From NCBI GenBank assembly GCA_963853835.1, contig OY970832.1:3678001-3742000 (forward strand): a stretch of DNA of 64,000 bases, given 5' to 3'. Shown here one piece after another: positions 7,727 through 17,754 of the stretch (within the stretch, counting starts at the first letter, position 1; each line of letters starts with the position of its first letter). This DNA comes from Calendula officinalis (Eukaryota; Streptophyta; Magnoliopsida; Asterales; Asteraceae). Below the pieces are notes generated by a model. That model was not told the DNA's origin, ran no database searches, and saw nothing but the letters and a program-made list of their open reading frames with translations. Made by a program: the position numbers and the translations under genes.

Positions 7727-10700
7727 ATGGCAACTTTACAAGCTCTCGATGTGCAAACCGATCTAAAATACTCAGAATTTCACAATATGGTTGCATTCTT
7801 AAAGAATCCCGACGGAACAAAAGATTTCCGTCCGATCGTAAAATTTTTGAGAAATTCATATATACAGTTTGCCTTGACTGTAAAACCAAAATCATATCAA
7901 CAGCACTTGGTGGATTTCTGGACCAATGCTGAGCGAACAGAAGGAACAACATCATCAATGATAAAATCTAAAGTAGATGGAAAGCACATCACAGTAACAG
8001 AACAATCAATCAGACACCATCTACAATTACACGATGATTCAGGTATGTCTACTCTTCCTAAGGAATACATTGCTGAAATTTTGAATAAAATGGGATATGA
8101 GGGAAGACTGAATATAGTTACTTTTCAAAAGGGTCTTCTCTCCCCACAATGGAAATTTTTAATACATACCATTCAGCACTGTATTTCTCCTAAAAGAAGT
8201 ACTTGGAATGAGTTTAATAAGGCAATAGCCTCTGCTGTTGTCTGTTTATGCACAGACCAAGTATTTAATTTTTCTTACATGATATTTGATGGTATGTTGG
8301 GAAATCTTAGTTCTTCTAAATTTTTAATGTATCCCAGATTTCTACAACATATCATAAACTGTGAATTACAAAACTTGTCAACTCCTAAAAACATTTTTAT
8401 ATTACCTGAGTTGAACAAGAAAGTTTTCTCAAATATGAGAAAACAATTTAAATTTTCGGGCAAGGAAACCCCTCTGTTTCCTAACATGATCAAAGATCAA
8501 CCCAATATTGGAGAGGGTTCAACCATTGCTACAACCCAAGTTGAACCTCAACCCACTCCATCACCCCCAAATACAGCCCAAACACCAATCCAAATAGCCA
8601 CTCAATCACCAACCCAAACAGAAGTCCTGAATGTGTCCCAGGAACTTGATATAAATCTGCAGAGTGCTACTCTTCACTCTGTGGAAGACCTACCAGACAA
8701 AACCAAAAACATTTCCACAATTTATAAAAGAAAGAAACTTTCTTCAAAGGACACCAGGGGACAAATCGAGTCACACCCCAGGCTCAAAGAGTTGTCCTCC
8801 AAGGAGGAGAGATGACATGAGGGGAGGGCTTTCACTACTGATGCCCCAAAGGTGGGTGCACAGGACAGTGAAAACATCATTAGGACCCAAACCTCGGCAA
8901 CTTTGAGTGATGACTCTTTTGAGGAATTACTCAAAGGACCCTGGTGCCAAGAAACCACAAGGGGGGGCATCTCTGCTTCTTCTAGGAAGAAGAGAATGTC
9001 TAAAAGACCCAATGAATCACCAAGCAGTGATGAGGGCAGATCTGTGGAATTGATGGAAAGGAAGGAAAACCTTAAAACCAATGTACCTGTTAGTAAGCCC
9101 GATGATTTTGCTAGATGGAGTGAGGGCAGTATTAAAATCACCCAATTGACGGCTAAAGTGGATTCCTTGGAATCCACTGTACAAGATTGTCTCAAGTACT
9201 TAACCAATCAAGGAAAAACTATGGCTGCCATGAAAAGGCATGTAAATACCATCAACAAACGAATGCGGTTCTATGAACACAGGCTTTATCAACAAGCCAA
9301 AATCACCAGACAATTGAAGAAAAAGATTGATGATAGTGAGGCTCCACCAGTTGAGCTCACTAAGGGGGAGAAAGATAATATACAGACAATGATTGATGAA
9401 TCTATAGCAGCAGCAGCATCCTCCCTTTTAAACTTAAAAGAAACAAATGTTGATGAAGGCCCAGAGATGATGGTGACAGAAGAAGAGCCTATGACTACTG
9501 CTACAATGGAAGAACAAGTTGAAAAGGAAATACCAGTAGTAACTTCTACTACTGATATCATAGCAGTAGTGAATGAAGAAAATGCAGCAAACACTACTGA
9601 TGCCCTATCAGTAGTAATCTCTGAAGACATGCCAGTAGTAACTAACTTGGTTACTACTGATGACATTATTGAGCTGCCACCACTACTAGAACCTAAAGTG
9701 ATACTTCCACCATCTCCAAAAAGAAAAACAACACAAATGGTGGTGAAAGATATTGATGATGATGTAAATTGGTTGGAAGTTGATGAATGCTCCCTGCCTC
9801 CACATCCTAAAATACTTCCCATATCACAGATACACTACTATGGTCCCAAATTTGTTATTGAATCTGAACCAAATATGAAGAAAGACAATTACATAGGAAA
9901 GGGAAAGGAAGTTGCTGATGAAGACCAACCTAACAGAGCACAAGGTCATGAAATGGTCAACAAAATCAATTATGCCAAATCAGCCAAACAGGATAAGTGG
10001 AAGGTAAAAAGAGCAAAATATTTAAAGAAGGTTGAAGTCTCTCTAGCAAATGAAAACAAAAGATTAGCAGAAAGGGCTAGAATATTGAGACAACCTTTCA
10101 CAGAAATCAAATTGGCAGATATAGCAGATATATCAAAACTGCCACAATTTCAACAGAAGATCAAAACTAAACAAGTTGCTGAAACAAGAAAGGAATTACA
10201 AAGAAGAGAACTGGAAAAATTTAGGCAACTTGAACATGAAACAATAGAACTTCTTGAAGCACAAGTACAAGAATGCAAAGAGCAAAAGGCTGATATGCCA
10301 GAACAATTTGCAGAGAAGAAGAAAGAAATGATCACATTCTTGAAATCAAAAGGTTACAACACAAAAGCCTTTGGAAGAATGAAGTTGATCAATTTAATTG
10401 AAAAGTACTGTGTAGAGAAGAAGAAGGATCTTACTGAACAAGACATTAATGAGAAATACACCACTAAACTGGAACAGATAGACTCCAAAGAAATGAAAGA
10501 AAGAAAAACAATATCTGGAGAATCATCTGGTGTATCCTCTCAAATATCAAAGAAAAGAAAGACAATTGCTTCAGAACTTGATCAACCAAAGAAAAAATTA
10601 CAAATGGTTCAAGTTTATGATCTCCCCATTGCTATCTTACAAAATAATCCAATCATCAACTGGAGATATATAGATGATATGATTGAGATTGTCAGAGAAG

Positions 10701-11209
10701 ATAAAGTCACTCAAAGATTCAGAGCTTGGAAACCTTTGGTCATGTCCCTAACCAGAAGTGACATTATCAAGATGTTGATCATTGGTAAACCAAGAATGAC
10801 TAAAAAGTTCTGGAAGAATTCAGCTGCAGGTTATCTTACTGAAATGATTGATGATGCTTTCTATCCAGAAAATTATCCAGAGAAGTATGCAGATTCAGAG
10901 AATGTTCAAGCTTGGAATGTGCTACCAACTGTCAACATGTACTTCTTTGAATATACAAGTAAGAAATGTGACTTATTCCTTTATGAGAAAGAGTATCCTC
11001 ATTCTGAGAAGACTCTCTATCAACTATGGTGCATGAACTTCATTAAACCTCATGATGCTATGCTATTTCAAAATAAAATGAATGAATTTGTAAAGAAGAT
11101 TAGCAAATACATTATTGCACAAAGGAATAAACAAAACCAACAGACATTAGAAGGTGATAAAAGAAGAGCAAAACTGTTGGAAGAAAAAGAAAAAGAAAAG
11201 AAGAAATAA
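7727..11209 (+). pseudogene. ORF3, large extra ORF downstream of pol (one in-frame TGA), copy 1
   Basis: The frame runs about 1160 codons but is interrupted by TGA at 8813-8815, where copy 2 has GGA; both halves are in the same frame. Residues 1-250 form a compact conserved domain that I recall as common in Asteraceae retrotransposon annotations, often labelled 'synaptobrevin/longin-like', a label not supported here. A Pro/Thr/Gln-rich segment follows, then a coiled coil (about 468-540), an acidic Thr/Val stretch encoded by TACTACTGRT motifs, a Lys/Glu helical region (about 750-960), and a C-terminal domain (about 963-1134) with a basic tail. No signal peptide or membrane segment is visible, so it is not a classical envelope protein. 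It has its own TATA box upstream. The function is unknown. Readthrough of the TGA is possible but unproven. Confidence 0.75.
9361..9373 (+). other. Internal polypurine tract inside ORF3
   Basis: TAAGGGGGAGAAA matches the polypurine type found before 3' LTRs and is conserved in copy 2 (about 57342-57355, minus strand). It could act as an extra plus-strand primer; it also encodes part of ORF3 (TKGEK). Confidence 0.3.
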
Positions 11210-11239
11210 ATGGAAACTTGATTGATTAAATCATAATCA

Positions 11240-11257
11240 ATAAGTTTAGGGGGAGAT
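11240..11257 (+). other. Polypurine tract, copy 1
   Basis: AAGTTTAGGGGGAGAT directly precedes the 3' LTR and is the expected plus-strand primer site. Confidence 0.9.
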
Positions 11258-11875
11258 TGTTGGAGCAAAACACAGATCAACTTATTACTGATACTGCAGT
11301 TAGTACTGACATAATTAGTACTGATGGGGCAGAAACATTTACTACTGATGAAGTTGATGCTGGTGTTCACTATAACTAAGTTACTACTGATCATGAGAAG
11401 ATTGAAGATACTACTGATCATTGTAGTTACTACTGACGTTGATTATGGACTTACTTCTGATCACCAAGTTTACTACTGATGTTACTTATTTACTACTGGT
11501 GATTGCAGTTACTACTGATACGCGTTTTTGGAAGATATCAAGTCCGAGATCTTCGTAGAGATAGTTATAGAATGTAATTAAATGTATATCTTTTATAATT
11601 CGATGTAAATCAAGTCCTAGAATAACTAGGGTAAATAGTTTAGCTTCAAGGACTACTATAAGTATGTTCCTTACGAATTGTAAACGTACGTGTGTATTGT
11701 TAACTCAATAATATACATTGAAGCTTTTTGTGAAACTGTGTTCTTAATATTCTTGCATATTGTTCATACAGTTCATTGTTCTTAATTATTGATATAGTGT
11801 TGATCCGCTGCAACTTCTATCATCAATTAGATCTAAGGTGTTTATTAACTTGTCTATAGTTAATCGATCCTGACA
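11258..11875 (+). repeat. 3' LTR of copy 1
   Basis: 618 bp, identical to 377-994, followed by the GATAT target duplication at 11876-11880. Confidence 0.97.
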
Positions 11876-11880
11876 GATAT

Positions 11881-12256
11881 CAATGTTTTCAGGCATGCAC
11901 GTAAGAGATACTGTCATATATATATACCCTCCACGCATTTCTTGTTTCTCCAAATTTCACATGTGCGCTAACAAGTTAAACCTAACTTGTTTATATTTGA
12001 TTGGAAACATTGTATGTTTATATATCATAAATAGTTATATATTATGATTAAATAAAGACGAATACGTAAGTACACTAGTTTGTTAAAAACGTATATGCAA
12101 CATTCGTCAAGAAATTGGACATATTATAACTAATGTAATTAAAGTTTGGGAGATGGCATTCTTCCACTCATTAAATCGATACAAATATCAAAATCAAATA
12201 ATGACATTAGAAAATAAAATTTGTAAATTTTACATGTTATTTATTTTATGGATAAG
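11881..12256. other. Spacer between two retrotransposons
   Basis: AT-rich DNA without a recognisable gene. This is the original host sequence that continued from position 371 before copy 1 inserted. Confidence 0.6.
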
Positions 12257-12261
12257 AAGAT

Positions 12262-12575
12262 TGAGATATCTAATGAGATTGAAATGAAGCTAATTCATGG
12301 TGATTTGAAGAAGAATTGAAGATTAAGTGTGTGTGTTCTTGGTGTAATGAGTGTGTGTAGTTGAGAGAGAAAGATGGAGGGAAGGAGCTTTCAAAATTGT
12401 AAATTGCAATTAATGAGGGAAAACTTACATCACAAGTCATCACAAGGGGTATTTATACCCTAACCTCTAAACATGCTTAATTAAGCACTAACTAAGCCTA
12501 AGACTAGTTTATCATTTAGACAATGTTACACAACTAGTCCATATACTATTTGATACAACATATTTTATCCTAACA
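12262..12575 (-). repeat. 3' LTR of non-autonomous element
   Basis: 314 bp; in sense it begins TGTTAGGATAAAA. Flanked on the left by AAGAT. In sense, GGGGAGAT lies directly before it (plus 12576-12583). Confidence 0.95.
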
Positions 12576-13680
12576 ATCTCCCCTTTGTATCAATAGTTTG
12601 AATTAGCCTGTTCTTGAAATCTTCTTCTCTAGCAAAGTCTGAGACTGAATTATCCGTTGAATAGTTTTGATGTCGTATCAGCTTCAGCTTTTGATTGAAC
12701 AGTGAAAAATAATACTTTTTATTGACTTTTCAACCAATATAAAGTATCTCAGAAGATTTCATGAACTGTTGACTTAATATGTCTTGATTATTATCCAATC
12801 TCCCTCTTTTTGAGCTTTAGCACTTCATCCCAGTCTTCCTTCTTCAATTTCTTCTTTTGGTCAAAAATTGTAATCAACATATCTCTGTTTTGCTCTTCAA
12901 TGTTTACATCTGATTATCTTGAGAAGAAATTGAGATTTCAACCACTCAACGGAAATATTTTTTGTATCGTTGAATCTGTTGGTGTAAGAAATTCCTAAAA
13001 CTGATTTCCTAAGGATTTGAAAGTTCTGTATATGGAATATCAGTTTGGTAAGGATTTTTCTGAGATTTTCAAATATTGGAGATTTTGTGATAGAGGTTTT
13101 TGTGAGGATTGGTTAATGATGTTTTGGATTCTGAAAAGAATGATTTTGAAAGTTTAAGTCTTTCGATGTGTGTGTTTTTAGAATTTTGAAAAGAATGATT
13201 TGTACGGTTAAGTTTATAATTGAATTGAATGATTTGTACGGTTAAGCTTGAGATAGTTTTGGTTGAGATTTTGAGAGAAATTTCTGAAGATGAATCGGTT
13301 TTGTTCTTCTTCACTTGTTTTTCTGTTTCTCTTAGACACATGATATTAACAATTTCTGATTTTGCATTTGGTTTGAGTACATGAGTTCTGAATCTTCTTC
13401 TTTGATGGGATGTTTATGGTTCTTTTTGATGTTGTTCAGATATAAATCCGATACTTGAACTATTTCTTGCTCTTTTTCTCCCCCTCAAAAGGATCATGAC
13501 CAGGGTCCTCATGATTAAGCTGAATAGGTGCGTTTTGGAAACGGGGAGACGAATTGTGTGTCGATTTAAATCAAGAGCCAAGATCGGAAGGAGAACCGGA
13601 AACATGTAGTACTCATGAAGTAACCACAAAAAAATTGATTTGATCTAAAAAAATTTGAGAAAAAAATTTGAAAATGAAGA
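12576..13680 (-). other. 3' noncoding region of the element, part 1
   Basis: No coding potential recognised. A block, GAATGATTTGTACGGTTAAG, is repeated (about 13192-13212 and 13229-13249). A polypurine tract-like site (sense GAGGGGGAG) is at about 13477-13486. Confidence 0.5.
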
Positions 13681-13707
13681 ATAGCATTGTCAATAATCAC
13701 GTGAAGT

Positions 13708-14813
13708 CATAAACAGATGCAATCTTTACTGAAGAACTTCAGTAAAGAGATCATTTACGGATATGACAAACACGATGATGAGAGACATTGTTAATCAAAT
13801 ATTTGAAATTTAAAAGAGATCAATTTATTTGGTCATAACAAAGATCAGTAAAGTATACCACTTACAAAGATGCAATCTTCTCTGAACTTGGGCAGAGAAG
13901 AGATCGACGGATATACAAAGATCAATGACATAACAATGTGCAGTCAAAACGATTTTGAGTGTGTGAGAATTGGAGAAAGTCAGAATTGAACCTGAGCATT
14001 TTAGAGAAGATGAAAAATGATTTCTCCATTGATCTTTTAAGAATAAAAATCGTTTGAAAAATAGTAAGAACAATCAATCCAAGATAGTGTTAAAAACAGA
14101 TGCAATCAGTACTGATTGAAATCAGTAAAGAGATCGACGAATTTAACAGCAAATTGTGTTGAGTGTTGCAAACAAGTCATTTAAAAATGAAAACAGTATG
14201 TGCAAAATCAGGGTTTTGAAAAATTGAGCTACAACGCAAGAGACAAAAAATTTGTCATAAACAGATGCAATCTTTACTAATCGAGACTAGTAAAGAGATC
14301 GTTTACGAATATGACAAAAATTTGTATCCTACGTTGTGAACACATCATTGTGAGCACAAAGAGATAAAATTTTTGGAATATTGAGCATCAGTGATTAATA
14401 AAGTAGTTATGAGATTGTGATGTCAACAACCCAATATGTGTAAAAGAAAAAATTGTAATTGAGTATTGATTTGAAAAAATGATAATCGAATTTGAAAGGA
14501 GAAAAAATTGATTTACAATTGAAGAATTTTGACAATGAAGGAACACAAAGGTAGCAATGAGAAATAAGAGAATTTGCAATAAACAGATGCAATCAGTACC
14601 AACCTAGACTGGTAAAGAGATCGTTTACGAATATTGCAAAAGCTAATACTCAACATTGATAAGCTTGTGTGACTGTAAAGTTGTAGGAGGTTGAAAAACT
14701 GTTTGAGGTAAAAAAAAAAAATTTATCAATATATAACAAGAAAATTTGTAATAAATAGATGCAATCAGTACCAATTAAGATTGGTAATGAGATCGTTTAC
14801 GAATATTACAAAA
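13708..14813 (-). repeat. Six covarying hairpin repeats
   Basis: Six units of about 60 nt lie at about 13708-13770, 13861-13920, 14092-14150, 14255-14316, 14578-14640 and 14748-14813. On the plus strand each has a conserved left block (AAACAGATGCAATC) and right block (GAGATCGTTTACGAAT), with small variants. Inside is an inner stem whose sequence differs between units but pairs: TTTACTGAAG/CTTCAGTAAA, TTCTCTG/CAGAGAA, ACTGATT/AATCAGT, TTTACTA/TAGTAAA, TACCA/TGGTA, TACCAAT/ATTGGTA. Outer flanks also pair with different sequences: GTCAT/ATGAC, GTTAA/TTAAC, GCAAT/ATTGC, GTAAT/ATTAC. Compensatory change in two stems indicates selection for a folded RNA or DNA hairpin. Confidence 0.8.
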
Positions 14814-14885
14814 ATTGATACCCCATATTGATAATTATAAAAAAATTTGAAAAGAGCATTGAAACAGTATCTAGTGATTATAAAG

Positions 14886-15002
14886 GATGCTCCCCCTCGA
14901 CAGTTGTTTTTCAAAAATCATAGAGCGGTTATGCTCCCCCTTGACATAAGAATGTCAATTTTCTCCCACTTGACAAGTGAATAAAGATTCTCCCCCTCAA
15001 TC
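14886..15002 (-). other. Cluster of polypurine tract-like sites
   Basis: Four C-rich sites on the plus strand (about 14889, 14933, 14961 and 14988) read GAGGGGGAG, AAGGGGGAG, AAGTGGGAG and GAGGGGGAG in sense, each followed by A or C. Repeated polypurine tracts between pol and the 3' LTR are a described feature of Sirevirus-type copia elements. Confidence 0.55.
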
Positions 15003-15120
15003 AATGAATGCATTTAAGAACGGGTTTCAAGCAGATGTACTTGAAAGCCATTTTATTCTTTATTAAAAAAATTGAAAACAAAAACAAAAACAATAAAAAA
15101 AAATAAAGCAGTAAAACGGT

Positions 15121-15261
15121 TTAAGTTTTGAGATTTAGCATACCAAGCTTAGACACAAGAAAGTTAAAACGTTTTTCGTCTAAAGCCTTGGTAAACAAAT
15201 CAGCTAATTGTAGAGCGGTTGACACACGAGTTATACACTGAATTGTGTATAAGTCATTCTC
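15121..15261 (-). pseudogene. RNase H C-terminal remnant
   Basis: A 47-codon frame on the minus strand, ending at TAA 15121-15123, contains QLADLFTKALDEKRFNFLVS, the very end of a copia RNase H. It opens directly after TTTTGCAG, which follows the gag-like stop. Everything between the protease start and this tail is missing. It has no start codon of its own. Confidence 0.85.
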
Positions 15262-15273
15262 CTGCAAAACACA

Positions 15274-17323
15274 TCAAACAACTTTTGGTACCCATTTTTG
15301 TTTGGGTCCGATGGTATTAGTATGAGAATTAAACCATTGATAAGTTGTATCAATTTGATTTACAGATTTGGAATTCCAAGAAAGACTGAAACGTGATGTT
15401 TCACTTTCAAATAATTTTCGGGGAATTATTTGAGAAATTGGAGTTTTAGGAACCCATTGTGCTTTTAAGATCGTTGGTGTTTTAGGAGTTGTTTTTGACA
15501 CTTGATGAAAAGTTGATATTGGTGCCAATGAAAGTAAATCTTTTCTTGAATATTTCAAAGTTTTAGTTTTGGAAAAGATTTTCTTTGAAGGAATAGAATG
15601 TTTCAACACGGTTGATGGTTTGGTCTTATCCATTTGAGAATGCTTAAGTTTAGAAGAGGAACCTAATTTATTTGGAGTTTTAGGTGCGGAATTTCCTCTA
15701 TTAACTTGTTTGAGAGCATTCAATTTCTTATCAGAGTTTGGTGGGACCGTGGATCTCATAGGCTTAGGTTTGGTAGAGGAACGTACTTGTGAGTTCGGTT
15801 TAGGTTTAGTATTTCCTCTATTAACCTCAGTGTGCTCGATTGTATATAAATCACGATATGCCATGACAGGAGAAAACATTCTGCTGTTATTACATTTTCC
15901 CTTTGCAGTGAAAGGAGAATCTTTTGATTTAGATTCTAAATTTTGAATTTGTATTTGCAACTTTAGTTTTTCTTCATCAAAAGATTTATTTGACTCATCA
16001 ATTTTATTTTCTAATTCAACAATTTTGGTTTGTAAAACTGATTTGTCGTTGTCAAAGATTTTAGATTTTGCTTCAAGCTTAATTAACAACCCTTCATTTT
16101 TATTTTGATACAAAGAAAGATCTGTTTCAAGAGATGTAATTGTATCTAGCAATTTTGTTTTCTCAATATTAAAAATATTGATTTGTTTTTGTAAATCAGA
16201 ACCAAAATTACATTCAAGTAGTTTAATTTTATCAGTCAAAATACAATTTTCAGCACAAACAGAATCATATCTTTCGATGTTCAAACTATTAATAGTATTT
16301 GTGTCATGAAGGTTCTTTGTTAATTCAGCAATCTGAAGTTGCTTTGTTTCAGAATCGTTTGTTAGAGTTTCAATCTTCAAGAGTAATGCTTTATTTTCAT
16401 AAACTTCTTGGTTGATTGTGGCACTCATTTCCTCAAGATGTTTGATATGTGAATTCAATTTATGAGTCTCATTTTTAAACGTCTGAATCATATGTTGTTT
16501 ATTTCTCGTTTCTTTTAATGCAAGGATTTTTTGATCATGTAATTCTCTGTTAGCTCTTTGATTTGAGAGTTTAGAGATTTAAATTGTTTTTCAATTTCAT
16601 CAAACTCTTTTTCTTTACGTGCAATACTGTTTTTGTTAATTTGATAATCACCCCAAACTTTAGAGTAAAGTTTGTAATTATGATCATATTTATCTTTAAA
16701 CTCTGATACTTGCTGTTGTAACCTCAGTTTTTCTTGTGTGAAAACTGTTTGTTGTTGTTTTAGATTTTGTACATTTTGTTTTTCCAAATCAGTTAAGCGA
16801 TCTTGAAGTTGAGTATTGAAATTTTGTGCATTCAAAAGGTTTTGTTTTAAAGAGTCAACTTCAGATATCTGATTTTTAACAAAACAAGTATCAGGACTGA
16901 TGGTATTATCAGAATTTGACAAGAGAGAACTGGTTACCTCGTTTTCCTTGGTGGCCTTCTCATTGAATCTATCAGAAACTTCAGCATTTTCTTTTGGCAA
17001 ACAGTTCAAATTTGCTATTTGTTCTTCATCTCCAGCTAATAACATTTTTCAGTCTCAATTTGTTTAGCCATCAACATCTTACGTTTAAAAAACTCTGAAT
17101 CACGAACGGCTGATTTCTTTGTAGCATCCAAAGGTGTGATGATTGGCTTTTCAGTTGAGATTGTAGCAGATTGAGCAGATTTGAATTTGGATGAAGATCT
17201 CAGATGGTTGTTTGTAGGCTTTGAATTATATTTCTTCTGATAGTCCAAGATAAGAGACATAGCCTTTAACACATCTTGAAGGTCTTTTTCCATATCATCA
17301 AAATCTTGAGCATGTTTTTCCAT
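15274..17323 (-). pseudogene. gag: Gag-like coiled-coil region with two frameshifts
   Basis: Three frames on the minus strand (17323-17036, 17045-16515, 16491-15274) read as one protein of nearly 690 residues broken by small frame changes near 17040 and 16500. The start contains DSEFFKRKMLMAKQIE, and the second frame begins LLAGDEEQIAN, patterns seen just after the gag zinc knuckle in Asteraceae copia elements. A long coiled coil and a basic tail follow. The last residues, KQKWVPKVV then stop, parallel the gag end WVPKLN of the first family. No capsid domain or zinc knuckle is visible. It may keep particle-binding ability, but it looks inactive as a single protein. Confidence 0.7.
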
Positions 17324-17652
17324 TTTTACTCGTCAACGGTTGAGAAGTATAAAATCTCGTGTTTAAAAGTGTAAAAGTTTGAGTCGAGAAGTGTTAAAAG
17401 TTTTAGGTTAGGATAAAAGTTCTCGTATCTGAAATTTTGCTTTAGTATGACTTACGACCGAGAAAAAAAAATTAATTTGAAAAATTTTCAAAACGATATC
17501 AGATAACAAAAATATGGACTAGATTTTTGAATTTGTCAAAAACGACGATCGGGTTAGAAACTAGGGCTAAATGAAGTTTGGAAATTGACCGAAAAAGCAC
17601 AAAAACGTAAATAAAGTGTCTAAAACAAGGGTTTTTGGACCGAGAAGTCGGG

Positions 17653-17754
17653 TATAACCCCTTTTGTCACACAATATGGGCCCTTTTGTCACACAATATA
17701 ACCCGAGTTGAAAGTTATGATCGTTTTAGTATAACCCCTTTTGTCACACAATAT
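17653..17754 (-). repeat. Three copies of CCCTTTTGTCACACAATAT
   Basis: The block occurs at about 17659, 17681 and 17736 (plus strand coordinates), twice preceded by TATAA. It lies in the leader of the non-autonomous element, next to the GGGCCGAA array. Confidence 0.8.

Larger units (their letters stand above)
377..11875 (+). mobile_element. Complete Ty1-copia LTR retrotransposon with third ORF (copy 1)
   Basis: An 11,499-bp element with 618-bp LTRs (377-994 and 11258-11875), TG...CA ends, an initiator-Met primer site at 997-1008, gag, pol in the order PR-IN-RT-RH (Ty1-copia order), a large ORF3 downstream of pol, and a polypurine tract before the 3' LTR. The LTRs match at every base when compared by eye, and the GATAT target duplication is perfect, so insertion was recent. 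Gag and pol are open; ORF3 has one in-frame TGA. The extra ORF after pol and the long gag tail resemble Sirevirus-type copia elements, but the exact lineage would need a reverse transcriptase tree. Copy 2 of the same family lies at 54603-64000 on the minus strand. Confidence 0.97.

Noticed and set aside
7727..8815. Label of ORF3 as a synaptobrevin/longin protein
   Set aside because: Automatic annotations may use this name, but I see no SNARE helix or longin features; function left as unknown.
9289..9822. 177-codon antisense frame in ORF3
   Set aside because: It is a shadow of the ORF3 coding strand with Ser/Thr-rich low-complexity translation; the same shadow appears in copy 2 (56990-57424).
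7727..11209. ORF3 as an envelope gene
   Set aside because: No signal peptide, transmembrane or fusion-peptide-like segment is visible, although the position after pol is that of env-like ORFs.
13708..14813. CRISPR-like array
   Set aside because: Units are irregularly spaced, differ in sequence and lie inside a plant retrotransposon; the pattern is hairpin covariation, not repeat-spacer.
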